64,000 nucleotides of DNA from Nocardia rhizosphaerihabitans. Lineage in GTDB: Bacteria; Actinomycetota; Actinomycetes; Mycobacteriales; Mycobacteriaceae. The notes beneath the pieces are model-generated. The model searched no databases. It had not been told where the DNA came from and was given only the letters and a program-made list of their open reading frames with translations. Shown in pieces: positions 8,008-15,264 of the stretch. The position numbers were made by a program, and so were the translations under genes. Every line of letters starts with the position of its first letter. Position 1 is the stretch's first letter. The stretch is from contig NZ_BMNE01000010.1 in NCBI RefSeq assembly GCF_014646295.1, positions 157,142-221,141 of the forward strand, in the 5' to 3' direction.

Positions 8008-8796
8008 TTATGTTCTGGCGGGGCCGGGATCGGCAACGGGGGTGTTTGCCTCCGCGAGGACAGCCTGGATCCTCTGATAGTCGGGTGCGGTCGACAGCTC
8101 GCCGGTGTCTCCGCGCAGAGAGCGGGCCAGGCCGATCGCGGCGCCCAGCGCGGCACGGTAGAGGGCCGACCCGGTACTGATCCGGCGGACACCCAGCGCT
8201 GCCAGGGCGTCGACGTCCGGTCCCACGGGCGAATAGAGGGTGTTCAGGGGGAGCGGGGTCGCGCCGACCAGCGTGGTGAGCGTGGCGGAGTCGGTGACTC
8301 CGGGAACGAACAGTCCGTCCGCGCCCGCCCCGGCATACAGCCGCGCACGGAGCAGCGTCGACTCGCGGTCGACGCCGAACCAGTGCGTGTCTGTGCGGGC
8401 GTTGACGAACAGCTGCGGCACACGTGCCTTGACGGTGTGAATGAGATCGGCCTGCCGCTCAGGCTCCGCCAGTTCGGTATTGCCGCGCCCGTCTTCGATG
8501 TTGATACCCGCGACACCGAGCTCGGCCAGCCGCGCGACATAGTCGGCCACTTCCTCGTGGTCGTCGGCGAATCCGGCCTCTATGTCGATACTCACCGGCA
8601 CCGGGAGCCGCGTCAATCGTGCAGCCAGAGTGAAGGTTTCGTCAGCGGAAGCGGCTCTGCCATCGGGCAGTCCCGCGGCCGCGGCAACGCCCAGACTGGT
8701 GGTGGCGATCGCGGGGAACCCTGCGTCGACGAGCAGCGCGGCCGAGGTGAAGTCCCACGCGTTGGGTAGGACAAGGGGGCGGTCACCGTGATGGAG
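8008..8796 (-). CDS. Isocitrate lyase/PEP mutase family protein, start codon not identifiable
   Basis: About 263 residues read LHHGDRPLVLPNAWDFTS at the 5' end through GFPAIATTSLGVAAA and VSIDIEAGF to the stop at 8008, covering the whole TIM barrel of the PEP-mutase-like family (carbon-carbon or P-C lyases of 2-oxo acids, Mg-dependent). The catalytic loop region INIEDG is present. The oddity is the start: the frame is open back to a stop at 8947, but no ATG, GTG or TTG occurs between 8947 and the first family-like residues near 8796. A TTG at 8616 is an internal leucine and would remove a third of the barrel. Either a rare start codon is used or the 5' end was lost in a deletion that fused it to the relic upstream. 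Confidence 0.7.
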   Translation of the reverse strand, partial: LHHGDRPLVLPNAWDFTSAALLVDAGFPAIATTSLGVAAAAGLPDGRAASADETFTLAARLTRLPVPVSIDIEAGFADDHEEVADYVARLAELGVAGINIEDGRGNTELAEPERQADLIHTVKARVPQLFVNARTDTHWFGVDRESTLLRARLYAGAGADGLFVPGVTDSATLTTLVGATPLPLNTLYSPVGPDVDALAALGVRRISTGSALYRAALGAAIGLARSLRGDTGELSTAPDYQRIQAVLAEANTPVADPGPART

Positions 8797-9186
8797 GGGG
8801 TCCGCGGAAGAACGAGAGATCGGCGTCCATGAGTTCCTTCCAGGTCGTGCCCGCTTTGGTCCGGCCGAGCCCGTGGTAGACGAGTTCGATGAACAACTGT
8901 GTCTCGTCCTGGTCTCCGGCTTGCCGGAAAGCCTCGGCCACAGATTTCAGTATCGCACCGATGTGCGGTTGGCGGGCGTGGGTAATGGCGGACAGCGCTG
9001 CCAGCGGCGATGCATCGCCTCATGCCGAGCGCTGACCATGCGCGGCACCGTACCGCCGATCGAATAGTTGTTCGAAATCCCAGGCGATTCCCCGAATCTG
9101 GGCATGTCGGGCCTCGCGAGCGTGTCCATGTCGCGCGATCAAATGTATGAGCTCGGTAGCGAATTCCTGCTGCGGCGCAGGAATTC
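8783..9186 (-). pseudogene. Unrecognised gene relic with in-frame stop
   Basis: In one minus-strand frame, from about 9186 to the stop at 8783, the translation looks like real protein (ELIHLIARHGHAREARHAQI, then AWDFEQLFDRRY, then after a TGA at 9020-9022, ITHARQPHIGAI and ETQLFIELVYHGLGRTKAG). The TGA splits it, no start codon with a ribosome site is visible, and its 5' side runs into the 3' end of the sigma-factor gene. Codon third positions are less GC-rich than in the flanking genes. I do not recognise the family. It overlaps the start-less PEP-mutase-like gene at its other end, so both edges look like deletion junctions. Confidence 0.5.
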
Positions 9187-10353
9187 GCGTTCGACCTCGT
9201 TGGCGGTAAGGGCGATGGCCGCGTCGTAGGCGGCTGCCGCTTCGGTGAAACTTCCTTCGCGGCGGAGGAGATCGGCGCGGATGGCGTGGAAGCGGTGGTG
9301 GTTCGGGAGGTCGATGGTCGACAGTTCGCGCAGGGCCGCGGTGGGGCCATGGACTTCGGCGAGGGCGACGGTGCGGTGAAGGGCGACGACGGGGGTGGGG
9401 GTGAGGGTGTGGAGGTGGGTGTAGAGGGCGAGGATCTGGGGCCAGTCGGTGGCGGCCGCGGTGGGGGCGTCGGCGTGGACGGCGTTGATGGCGGCCTGGA
9501 GTTGGTAGGGGCCGGGGGCATTGCGGCGCAGGCATTCTCGGAGCAGGGACTGGCCTTCGGCGATCAGGTCGCGGTTCCAGCGGGTGCGGTCCTGATCGCC
9601 GAGGAGCACGAGGTGATCGCCGTCGGTGCGGGCCGCGCGGCGGGATTCGGTGAGCAGCATGAGGGCGAGCAGGCCGAGGACCTCCGGTTCGCCGGGCATG
9701 GGTTCGGTGAGCAGGCGGCCGAGCCGAATCGCTTCGGCGCACAGGTCGGCGCGAATGAGTTGTGGGCCCGCAGTGGCCGAATAGCCTTCGGTGAAGACGA
9801 GATACACGACCGCCAGGACGGCGGGCACTCGCGCGGGAAGCTCGGAATCGGCGGGCACCCGGTAGGGGATCCGCGCGTCGCGGATCTTTCCCTTGGCGCG
9901 CACGAGCCGTTGCGCCATCGTCGATTCCGAGACCAGGAACGCGCGCGCGATCTCATCGGTGGTCACACCGCCGAGCAGCCGCAGCGTCAACGCCACCCGC
10001 GCGGCCGGAGCCAGCGCCGGATGGCAGCAGGTGAAGATCAGCCGCAGCCGGTCGTCAGGGAAGCTGTCGGTGGGCTGGCCCGGATCCGAGTGCAGAAGAG
10101 CGGCTTCGGCGTGGCGGTCGGCGCGGGTGGCCTCGCGGCGCAGCCGATCGATCGCACGATTGCGGGCGGTGGTGATGATCCACCCCGCCGGGCTCGGCGG
10201 GACACCGTCGACCGGCCAGCGCACGACCGCGGCGGCGAACGCCTCCTGCACCGCGTCCTCGGCGACCCCGATGTCACCGAAGACGCGGATCAGGGACGCG
10301 ACCGCACGGCCGTAGTGCTCGGCGAACACGGCCCCGATCACCGGGGTGTCCAT
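9139..10353 (-). CDS. ECF42-type RNA polymerase sigma factor with C-terminal TPR-like extension
   Basis: A 404-residue sigma-70 protein. Region 2 lies around residues 10-75 (EDAVQEAFAAAVVRW, PAGWIITTARNRAIDRLRR), region 4 around 105-160 (GGVTTDEIARAFLVSESTMAQRLVRAK), followed by the long alpha-helical DUF6596/TPR-like domain that defines the ECF42 group. ECF42 factors are encoded beside DGPF (YCII-related) proteins and lack an anti-sigma factor; that partner starts immediately upstream, its TAG abutting this ATG. The last dozen residues (SRNSLPSSYI) are unlike the family end and lie beyond a 12 bp inverted repeat, so the C-terminus appears to have been replaced by foreign sequence. Confidence 0.92.
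   Translation of the reverse strand: MDTPVIGAVFAEHYGRAVASLIRVFGDIGVAEDAVQEAFAAAVVRWPVDGVPPSPAGWIITTARNRAIDRLRREATRADRHAEAALLHSDPGQPTDSFPDDRLRLIFTCCHPALAPAARVALTLRLLGGVTTDEIARAFLVSESTMAQRLVRAKGKIRDARIPYRVPADSELPARVPAVLAVVYLVFTEGYSATAGPQLIRADLCAEAIRLGRLLTEPMPGEPEVLGLLALMLLTESRRAARTDGDHLVLLGDQDRTRWNRDLIAEGQSLLRECLRRNAPGPYQLQAAINAVHADAPTAAATDWPQILALYTHLHTLTPTPVVALHRTVALAEVHGPTAALRELSTIDLPNHHRFHAIRADLLRREGSFTEAAAAYDAAIALTANEVEREFLRRSRNSLPSSYI
9159..9188. repeat. 12 bp perfect inverted repeat with 6 nt loop
   Basis: GCGAATTCCTGC at 9159-9170 is repeated in inverted form at 9177-9188, around a 6-base loop. It lies inside the last codons of the sigma-factor gene, exactly where the protein departs from family consensus and where the upstream relic begins. 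It could be a transcription terminator that now overlaps the gene end, or the scar of a rearrangement. Confidence 0.6.
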
Positions 10354-10692
10354 CTAACTGTGCGCCACCGGTCGCACCTCGATCGGCAAGGTGAGTACCG
10401 CGGCCAGCTTGCCCGCCCACTCCAGCGCCTCGTCCAGATCGGCGGCCTGGATGAGGGTGAAGCCGCCGATGTGCTCGGTGCCCTCGGCATACGGCCCGTC
10501 GGTGATCAGCACGTCACCCTCCTTCGCCCGCACGACGGTCGCGGTGCTCGGCTCGTGCAGGCCGACCGCGAACACCCACGCCCCGGCGGCGCGCATGTCG
10601 TCGTTCAGGGCGGCGAGATCGTCCATGATCGCGTCGATAGTGTCCGGCGCGGGTCCGTCGGGCTGATAGATGGACAGCAGGTACTGCTTCAT
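10354..10692 (-). CDS. YCII-related DGPF-domain protein (ECF42 partner)
   Basis: A 112-residue protein starting at ATG 10692 (MKQYLLSIYQPDGP), with a purine-rich AAAGGA ribosome site just upstream. It has the DGPF signature as ITDGPYAEGTEHIGGFTLI near residues 63-81. DGPF proteins are small ferredoxin-like-fold proteins invariably found next to ECF42 sigma factors; a role in signalling to the sigma factor has been suggested but is not settled. Its TAG directly abuts the sigma-factor ATG, so the two are translationally linked. A sigma-type promoter motif upstream suggests the pair is autoregulated. Confidence 0.92.
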   Translation of the reverse strand: MKQYLLSIYQPDGPAPDTIDAIMDDLAALNDDMRAAGAWVFAVGLHEPSTATVVRAKEGDVLITDGPYAEGTEHIGGFTLIQAADLDEALEWAGKLAAVLTLPIEVRPVAHS

Positions 10693-10740
10693 GATCGTCC
10701 TTTCGTCGATGGTGCCGGTGCGCGACCGGTTCATCTCCTA

Positions 10741-10767
10741 TACGAACGCGATGCCGCCGAATCGACA
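10741..10767 (-). promoter_or_regulatory. Putative ECF42-dependent promoter, TGTCGA-N17-CGTA
   Basis: On the minus strand TGTCGA (complement of 10762-10767) is followed after 17 bp by CGTA (complement of 10741-10744), about 50 bp before the DGPF start. ECF42 promoters are known for a TGTCGA -35 element with a CG-containing -10. Position upstream of the DGPF-sigma pair fits autoregulation. The -10 match is partial. Confidence 0.45.
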
Positions 10768-10844
10768 GCACGGGTGACCCGATTCTCGCCCGGACGCCAG
10801 CGAGGTTTCCGGGATCGGCCGATCCGCTGTGCCACGATGAGGCG

Positions 10845-12071
10845 ATGGAGCTGCTCGCTTCCGCCGCCGTGGACGGTCCGTCGCCGATCGTGTCGCTGTT
10901 CTGGATCGCACTCGTCGCGGTGGCGGCTCCGCTGCTCTCGCGCGCACTGCGCGGCTATGTGCCGGACGTGGTCATCCTGCTTGTGGCGGGCACGATTCTG
11001 GGACCCTTCGCGCTGGGCTGGGCCACCGCCGAGGGCGGCGTCGACCTGATCAAGGAACTCGGCCTCGGCATGCTGTTCCTGCTGGCCGGGTACGAACTGG
11101 ACCCGAAGTTGCTCGGCGGCCGCTCGGGACGCGTGGCCTGGCTGGTGTGGCTGGCGGGTCTGATGTTCGCGTTCGGGCTGGTCACCGTCCTCGCGAGCAG
11201 CGAATCGACCACCAATCACATCGCCGTCGCCATCGCGATGACCTCCACCGCGCTGGGCACCCTGCTGCCGATCGTCAAACAGGCGGGCCTGCTCGACACC
11301 CCACTGGGCCGCGCGGTGCTGGCGCACGGCGCGGTCGGCGAGCTCGGCCCGATCGTGGCCATGTCGGTGCTGCTGAGCAGCCGCAATGTCGGCGCCGCAC
11401 TGATCGTGCTCGTGCTGTTCGTCGTGGCGGCCCTGCTGGTCGGGCTGATTCCGCTGCGCCTGTTCAGTCGCGTCCCCGATCTCGGCGCGGCGCTGGCCAG
11501 GATGGACGGCGGCACCTCCCAGCTGCCGGTGCGCGGGTCGATCCTGCTGCTGCTCGTGCTCATGGTGGTCGCCGAACGCTTCGACCTGGACGTGGTGCTC
11601 GGCGCGTTCGCCGCGGGCATGGTGCTGCGCAGGCTCATCGCGGCGGGTCATCCGCGCGTCGACGAGCAGCTGGAGACCATCGGCTACGGCCTGCTGATCC
11701 CGGTATTCTTCGTGGTGTCGGGGATGGGGATCGATATGTCGGCGGTGGCGGGACAGCCGCTGCTGTGGGCGTCGTTCGTGGCCGCCATCGCCGTCGCCCG
11801 CGGCCTGCCCGTGTGGTTGAGCGAACGGTACGTCCCGCACGGGCGCAACCTGGAGTCACCGCGGGAGCGGGCTCAGCTCGCGCTGTTCGCGGCCACCGGC
11901 CTGCCGATCATCGTCGCCGTCACCCAGGTGGCCGTCTCGACGGAGCTGATGACCGGCGACACGGCCTCGGTCCTGGTCGCCGCCGGTGCGACGACGGTTC
12001 TGGTGTTTCCCCTGGTAGCGCGGCTGATCGGGCCCAAGGTGCCGGTCGCGACCGCACCTGCCCATGAATGA
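10845..12071 (+). CDS. Cation:proton antiporter (CPA2 / KefB-like membrane domain)
   Basis: A 408-residue membrane protein with about twelve hydrophobic segments. It shows the CPA pattern: ILLVAGTILGPFALGW early, GLGMLFLLAGYELDPK (acidic residue typical of the family), a SSTALGTLLPI-like segment at TSTALGTLLPI, and LGAFAAGMVLRR later. It contains no C-terminal TrkA-N or USP domain, so it is the membrane module alone, exchanging Na+ or K+ for H+. The reading frame ends at 12071, inside the ARG-box region of the arg operon: its TGAAT stop context is part of the first arginine operator. It is otherwise independent of its neighbours. Confidence 0.9.
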   Translation: MELLASAAVDGPSPIVSLFWIALVAVAAPLLSRALRGYVPDVVILLVAGTILGPFALGWATAEGGVDLIKELGLGMLFLLAGYELDPKLLGGRSGRVAWLVWLAGLMFAFGLVTVLASSESTTNHIAVAIAMTSTALGTLLPIVKQAGLLDTPLGRAVLAHGAVGELGPIVAMSVLLSSRNVGAALIVLVLFVVAALLVGLIPLRLFSRVPDLGAALARMDGGTSQLPVRGSILLLLVLMVVAERFDLDVVLGAFAAGMVLRRLIAAGHPRVDEQLETIGYGLLIPVFFVVSGMGIDMSAVAGQPLLWASFVAAIAVARGLPVWLSERYVPHGRNLESPRERAQLALFAATGLPIIVAVTQVAVSTELMTGDTASVLVAAGATTVLVFPLVARLIGPKVPVATAPAHE

Positions 12072-12095
12072 GCTTGCACAATCGTGCATAATCAT
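12064..12095 (+). promoter_or_regulatory. Tandem ARG boxes of the argC operon
   Basis: The 32 bp here match the region before argG (31587-31618) at 29 of 32 positions. The first half reads ATGAATGAGCTTGCA, an ARG-box-like TGAAT...TTGCA dyad; the second half contains GTGCATAATCAT, a second box. The site overlaps the antiporter stop codon and lies just before argC, where ArgR with arginine would block transcription. ArgR is encoded at the end of this operon. Confidence 0.75.
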
Positions 12096-12098
12096 CAC

Positions 12099-13157
12099 AT
12101 GGTTGATTCGTCGGGAGGACCCGCCTTGCGGGTGGCGGTTGCCGGTGCGAGTGGATACGCCGGTGGCGAAGTGTTGCGTCTGCTGCTGAACCACCCCGAA
12201 TACCGAGCCGGGCGCCTCGAGATCGGGGCGCTGACCGCCGGATCCAACGCGGGCACCGCGCTGGGCGCGCTCCAGCCGCATCTGCTGCCGCTGGCCGACC
12301 GGATCCTGCAGGAAACCACCCCCGAGGTCCTGGCCGGCCACGACATCGTCTTCCTCGGCCTGCCGCACGGCCAGTCCGGCGCCATCGCGCAGGCGCTGCC
12401 CGAGTCCACGGTGATCATCGACTGCGGTGCCGACTTCCGGCTCACCGATGCCGCCGCCTGGGAGAAGTACTACGGCAGCGCCCACGCGGGCAGCTGGCCG
12501 TACGGTCTGCCCGAGCTGCCCGGCGGCCGGGCGGCGCTCACCGGCGCGCGGCGGATCGCCGTGCCCGGCTGCTACCCGACCGTGTCCAGCGTCGCGCTGG
12601 CCCCGGCCGTCGCCGCAGGCATCATCGAGCCGGCCGTGAACGTGGTCGCCATCAGCGGCACCTCCGGCGCGGGCCGCAAACTCGACGTCGGCCTGCTCGG
12701 TTCCGAGGTGATGGGCAGCGTCCGCGCCTACAGCATCGCCGGCGCGCACCGGCACACCCCCGAGATCGCGCAGAACCTGAAGGCGGCGGGCGGCGTCGAC
12801 GTCGCGGTGTCGTTCACCCCCGTCCTCGCCCCGATGCCGCGCGGCATCCTCGCGACCTGCACTGCCCCGGTGAAGGTGGACGCGGCCGAAGCGCGCGCGG
12901 TCTACGAAAAGGCCTACGCCGACGAGCCGTTCGTGCATCTGCTGCCCGAAGGCGTACTGCCGCAGACGGGTTCGGTGCTCGGCTCCAACGCCATCACCCT
13001 GCAGGTCACCGTCGACACCGACGCGGGTCTGCTCGTCGTGATCGGCGCGATCGACAACTTGACCAAGGGCACCGCGGGCGCCGCGGTGCAATCGATGAAT
13101 CTGGCCGTCGGATTCGACGAGACCGCAGGACTTTCCACCGTAGGAGTGGCACCGTGA
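12099..13157 (+). CDS. argC: N-acetyl-gamma-glutamyl-phosphate reductase
   Basis: A 352-residue NADPH-dependent reductase of the third step of arginine synthesis, converting N-acetylglutamyl phosphate to the semialdehyde. The Rossmann motif is GASGYAGGE near the N-terminus, the catalytic cysteine is in VPGCYPT, and the catalytic histidine region is GAHRHTPEI; the end SMNLAVGF is typical. Start choice: GTG 12084 lies inside the operator. ATG 12099 has no ribosome site. TTG 12126 has a strong GGGAGGA at 12113-12119 and gives a start right at the family core, so the true protein may be nine residues shorter. It overlaps argJ by four bases. Confidence 0.95.
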   Translation: MVDSSGGPALRVAVAGASGYAGGEVLRLLLNHPEYRAGRLEIGALTAGSNAGTALGALQPHLLPLADRILQETTPEVLAGHDIVFLGLPHGQSGAIAQALPESTVIIDCGADFRLTDAAAWEKYYGSAHAGSWPYGLPELPGGRAALTGARRIAVPGCYPTVSSVALAPAVAAGIIEPAVNVVAISGTSGAGRKLDVGLLGSEVMGSVRAYSIAGAHRHTPEIAQNLKAAGGVDVAVSFTPVLAPMPRGILATCTAPVKVDAAEARAVYEKAYADEPFVHLLPEGVLPQTGSVLGSNAITLQVTVDTDAGLLVVIGAIDNLTKGTAGAAVQSMNLAVGFDETAGLSTVGVAP

Positions 13158-14380
13158 CGACCCCTGATCCGCACACGACGGACCATGGCAATTTGATCCA
13201 CACCCAGGGCGTCACCGCCCCGCTCGGCTTCCGCGCCGCGGGTATCGCGGCGGGCATCAAGGCCAGCGGCAAGCCCGACCTCGCGCTGGTGCTCAACGAG
13301 GGCCCCGAATACGCCGCGGCGGGCGTGTTCACGAGCAACCAGGTCAAGGCCGCGCCGGTGCTGTGGTCGCAGCAGGTGCTGAAGTCGGGTCGCGTGCGCG
13401 CGGTCATCCTGAACTCGGGCGGCGCGAATGCGTGCACCGGCCCCGGTGGCTTCCAGGACACCCACCAGACAGCCGAGGAACTCGCTGCGGCACTGAGCAA
13501 TTGGGGCACCGAGACCGGCGCGGGCGAGATCGCGGTCTGCTCGACCGGCCTCATCGGTGACCGGCTCCCGATGGACAAGCTCATCCCCGCCGTCACCGAG
13601 ATCGTGCACGAGATGGGCGGCGGCATGTCCGGCGGCTCCGATGCCGCTCACGCCATCATGACCACCGACACCGTGCCGAAGGAATCGGCGTTCCACCACG
13701 AGGACAAGTGGAACGTCGGTGGCATGGCCAAGGGCGCGGGCATGCTCGCCCCGTCGCTGGCCACCATGCTCGTCGTGCTCACCACCGACGCCGTGGCGAC
13801 CCCCGAACAGCTCGACCAGGCGCTGCGCAAGGCCACCAAATACACCTTCGACCGGCTCGACGTCGACGGTTCCTGCTCCACCAACGACACCGTGCTGCTG
13901 CTGGCCAACGGCGCCAGCGGCGTCGCGCCGTCGCAGGAGGACCTCGACGCCGCCGTCTTCACGGTGTGCGACGACCTGGCCGCCCAGCTGATGGCCGACG
14001 CCGAGGGCGTCACCAAGCGGGTGCGGGTCACCGTCACCGGCGCGGCGTCCGAGGAGGAGGCGCTGACCGTCGCCCGGGCCGTCGCTCGCGACAGCCTGGT
14101 CAAGACCGCGCTGTTCGGCTCCGACCCGAACTGGGGCCGGGTGCTCGCCGCCGTCGGTATCGCCCCGGTGACGCTGGACCCGAACCGGATCGCGGTGTCG
14201 TTCAACGGCAATCCGGTCTGCGTCGACAGTGTCGGCGCGCCCGGCGCCCGCGAGGTCGACCTGTCCGGCGAGGACATCGACGTGCTGATCGAGCTCAATG
14301 TCGGCGAGGGCACCGCGATGGTGCGCACCACCGACCTCTCGCACGCCTACGTCGAAGAGAATTCGGCCTACAGCTCATGA
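13154..14380 (+). CDS. argJ: Bifunctional glutamate N-acetyltransferase / amino-acid acetyltransferase (ornithine acetyltransferase)
   Basis: A 408-residue protein that moves the acetyl group from N-acetylornithine to glutamate, making the arginine route cyclic. The self-cleavage site is in KGAGMLAPSLATML, cutting between Ala203 and Thr204; Thr204 becomes the nucleophile of the beta chain. The oxyanion-hole region NSGGANACTG is at residues 87-96. GTG start overlaps the argC stop as GTGA, and its end overlaps argB as ATGA. Length and motifs are fully standard for the actinobacterial enzyme. Confidence 0.97.
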   Translation: MTTPDPHTTDHGNLIHTQGVTAPLGFRAAGIAAGIKASGKPDLALVLNEGPEYAAAGVFTSNQVKAAPVLWSQQVLKSGRVRAVILNSGGANACTGPGGFQDTHQTAEELAAALSNWGTETGAGEIAVCSTGLIGDRLPMDKLIPAVTEIVHEMGGGMSGGSDAAHAIMTTDTVPKESAFHHEDKWNVGGMAKGAGMLAPSLATMLVVLTTDAVATPEQLDQALRKATKYTFDRLDVDGSCSTNDTVLLLANGASGVAPSQEDLDAAVFTVCDDLAAQLMADAEGVTKRVRVTVTGAASEEEALTVARAVARDSLVKTALFGSDPNWGRVLAAVGIAPVTLDPNRIAVSFNGNPVCVDSVGAPGAREVDLSGEDIDVLIELNVGEGTAMVRTTDLSHAYVEENSAYSS

Positions 14381-15264
14381 GCAGCGGTGTGGTGCAGTCC
14401 CTTTCGGCGCTGGACAAGGCGCATGTGCTCGCCGACGCGCTGCCGTGGCTGCAGAAGTTCCGCGACAAGATCGTCGTCGTGAAGTACGGCGGCAACGCCA
14501 TGATCGACGACGAACTCAAGGCCGCCTTCGCCGCCGACATGGCGTTCCTGCGCACCGTCGGCGTGCATCCGGTGGTCGTGCACGGCGGTGGCCCGCAGAT
14601 CAACGCCATGCTGAAGAAGCTCGGCATGGCGGGCGAGTTCCGCGGCGGCTTCCGCGTCACCACCCCCGAGGTGATGGACGTGGTGCGGATGGTGCTGTTC
14701 GGCCAGGTCGGGCGCGAGCTCGTCGGGCTGATCAACGCGCACGGGCCGTACGCGGTCGGCATCTCCGGTGAGGACGCGCATCTGTTCACCGCGACCCGGC
14801 GCACCGTCACCGTGGCGGGCGTCGCCACCGATATCGGCCTGGTCGGCGACGTCACCGAGGTCAACCCCGGTGCCGTGCTCGACCTGATCGACGCGGGCCG
14901 CATCCCGGTGGTCTCCACCATCGCCCCCGACGCCGACGGCGTGGTCCACAACATCAACGCCGACACCGCCGCCGCCGCGCTGGCGGAGGGGATCGGCGCG
15001 GAGAAGCTCGTCGTCCTCACCGACGTCGAGGGCCTCTACACCGACTGGCCCGACCGGTCCTCGCTGACCAGTGAGATCGACGCGACGGCGCTGGCGGAGT
15101 TGCTGCCGCGCCTGGACGCGGGCATGGTGCCGAAGATGGAAGCGTGCCTGCGCGCCGTCCAGGGCGGGGTGCCCAGCGCCCACGTCATCGACGGGCGCGT
15201 GCCGCATTCGGTACTACTGGAGTTGTTCACCGGAGAAGGAATCGGAACGATGGTGACCGCATGA
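14377..15264 (+). CDS. argB: Acetylglutamate kinase
   Basis: A 295-residue amino-acid kinase that phosphorylates N-acetylglutamate. The nucleotide site KYGGNAMID lies near residue 35, HGGGPQIN near 68, and DVEGLYTDWPD in the C-terminal lobe. Longer, PII-sensitive-type enzymes carry an N-terminal helix; the segment LSALDKAHVLADALPWLQKF fits that helix, and this type is usually feedback-inhibited by arginine. The ATG at 14377 overlaps the argJ stop. Confidence 0.97.
   Translation: MSSGVVQSLSALDKAHVLADALPWLQKFRDKIVVVKYGGNAMIDDELKAAFAADMAFLRTVGVHPVVVHGGGPQINAMLKKLGMAGEFRGGFRVTTPEVMDVVRMVLFGQVGRELVGLINAHGPYAVGISGEDAHLFTATRRTVTVAGVATDIGLVGDVTEVNPGAVLDLIDAGRIPVVSTIAPDADGVVHNINADTAAAALAEGIGAEKLVVLTDVEGLYTDWPDRSSLTSEIDATALAELLPRLDAGMVPKMEACLRAVQGGVPSAHVIDGRVPHSVLLELFTGEGIGTMVTA

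Noticed and set aside
8614..8616. TTG at 8616 as start of the PEP-mutase-like gene
   Set aside because: It encodes an internal leucine; the family N-terminal third lies upstream in the same frame.
9286..11049. Long plus-strand open frame of 587 codons across the sigma factor and DGPF genes
   Set aside because: It is Gly/Val/Glu-rich, antisense to two genes with clear family motifs, and typical of spurious frames in high-GC DNA.
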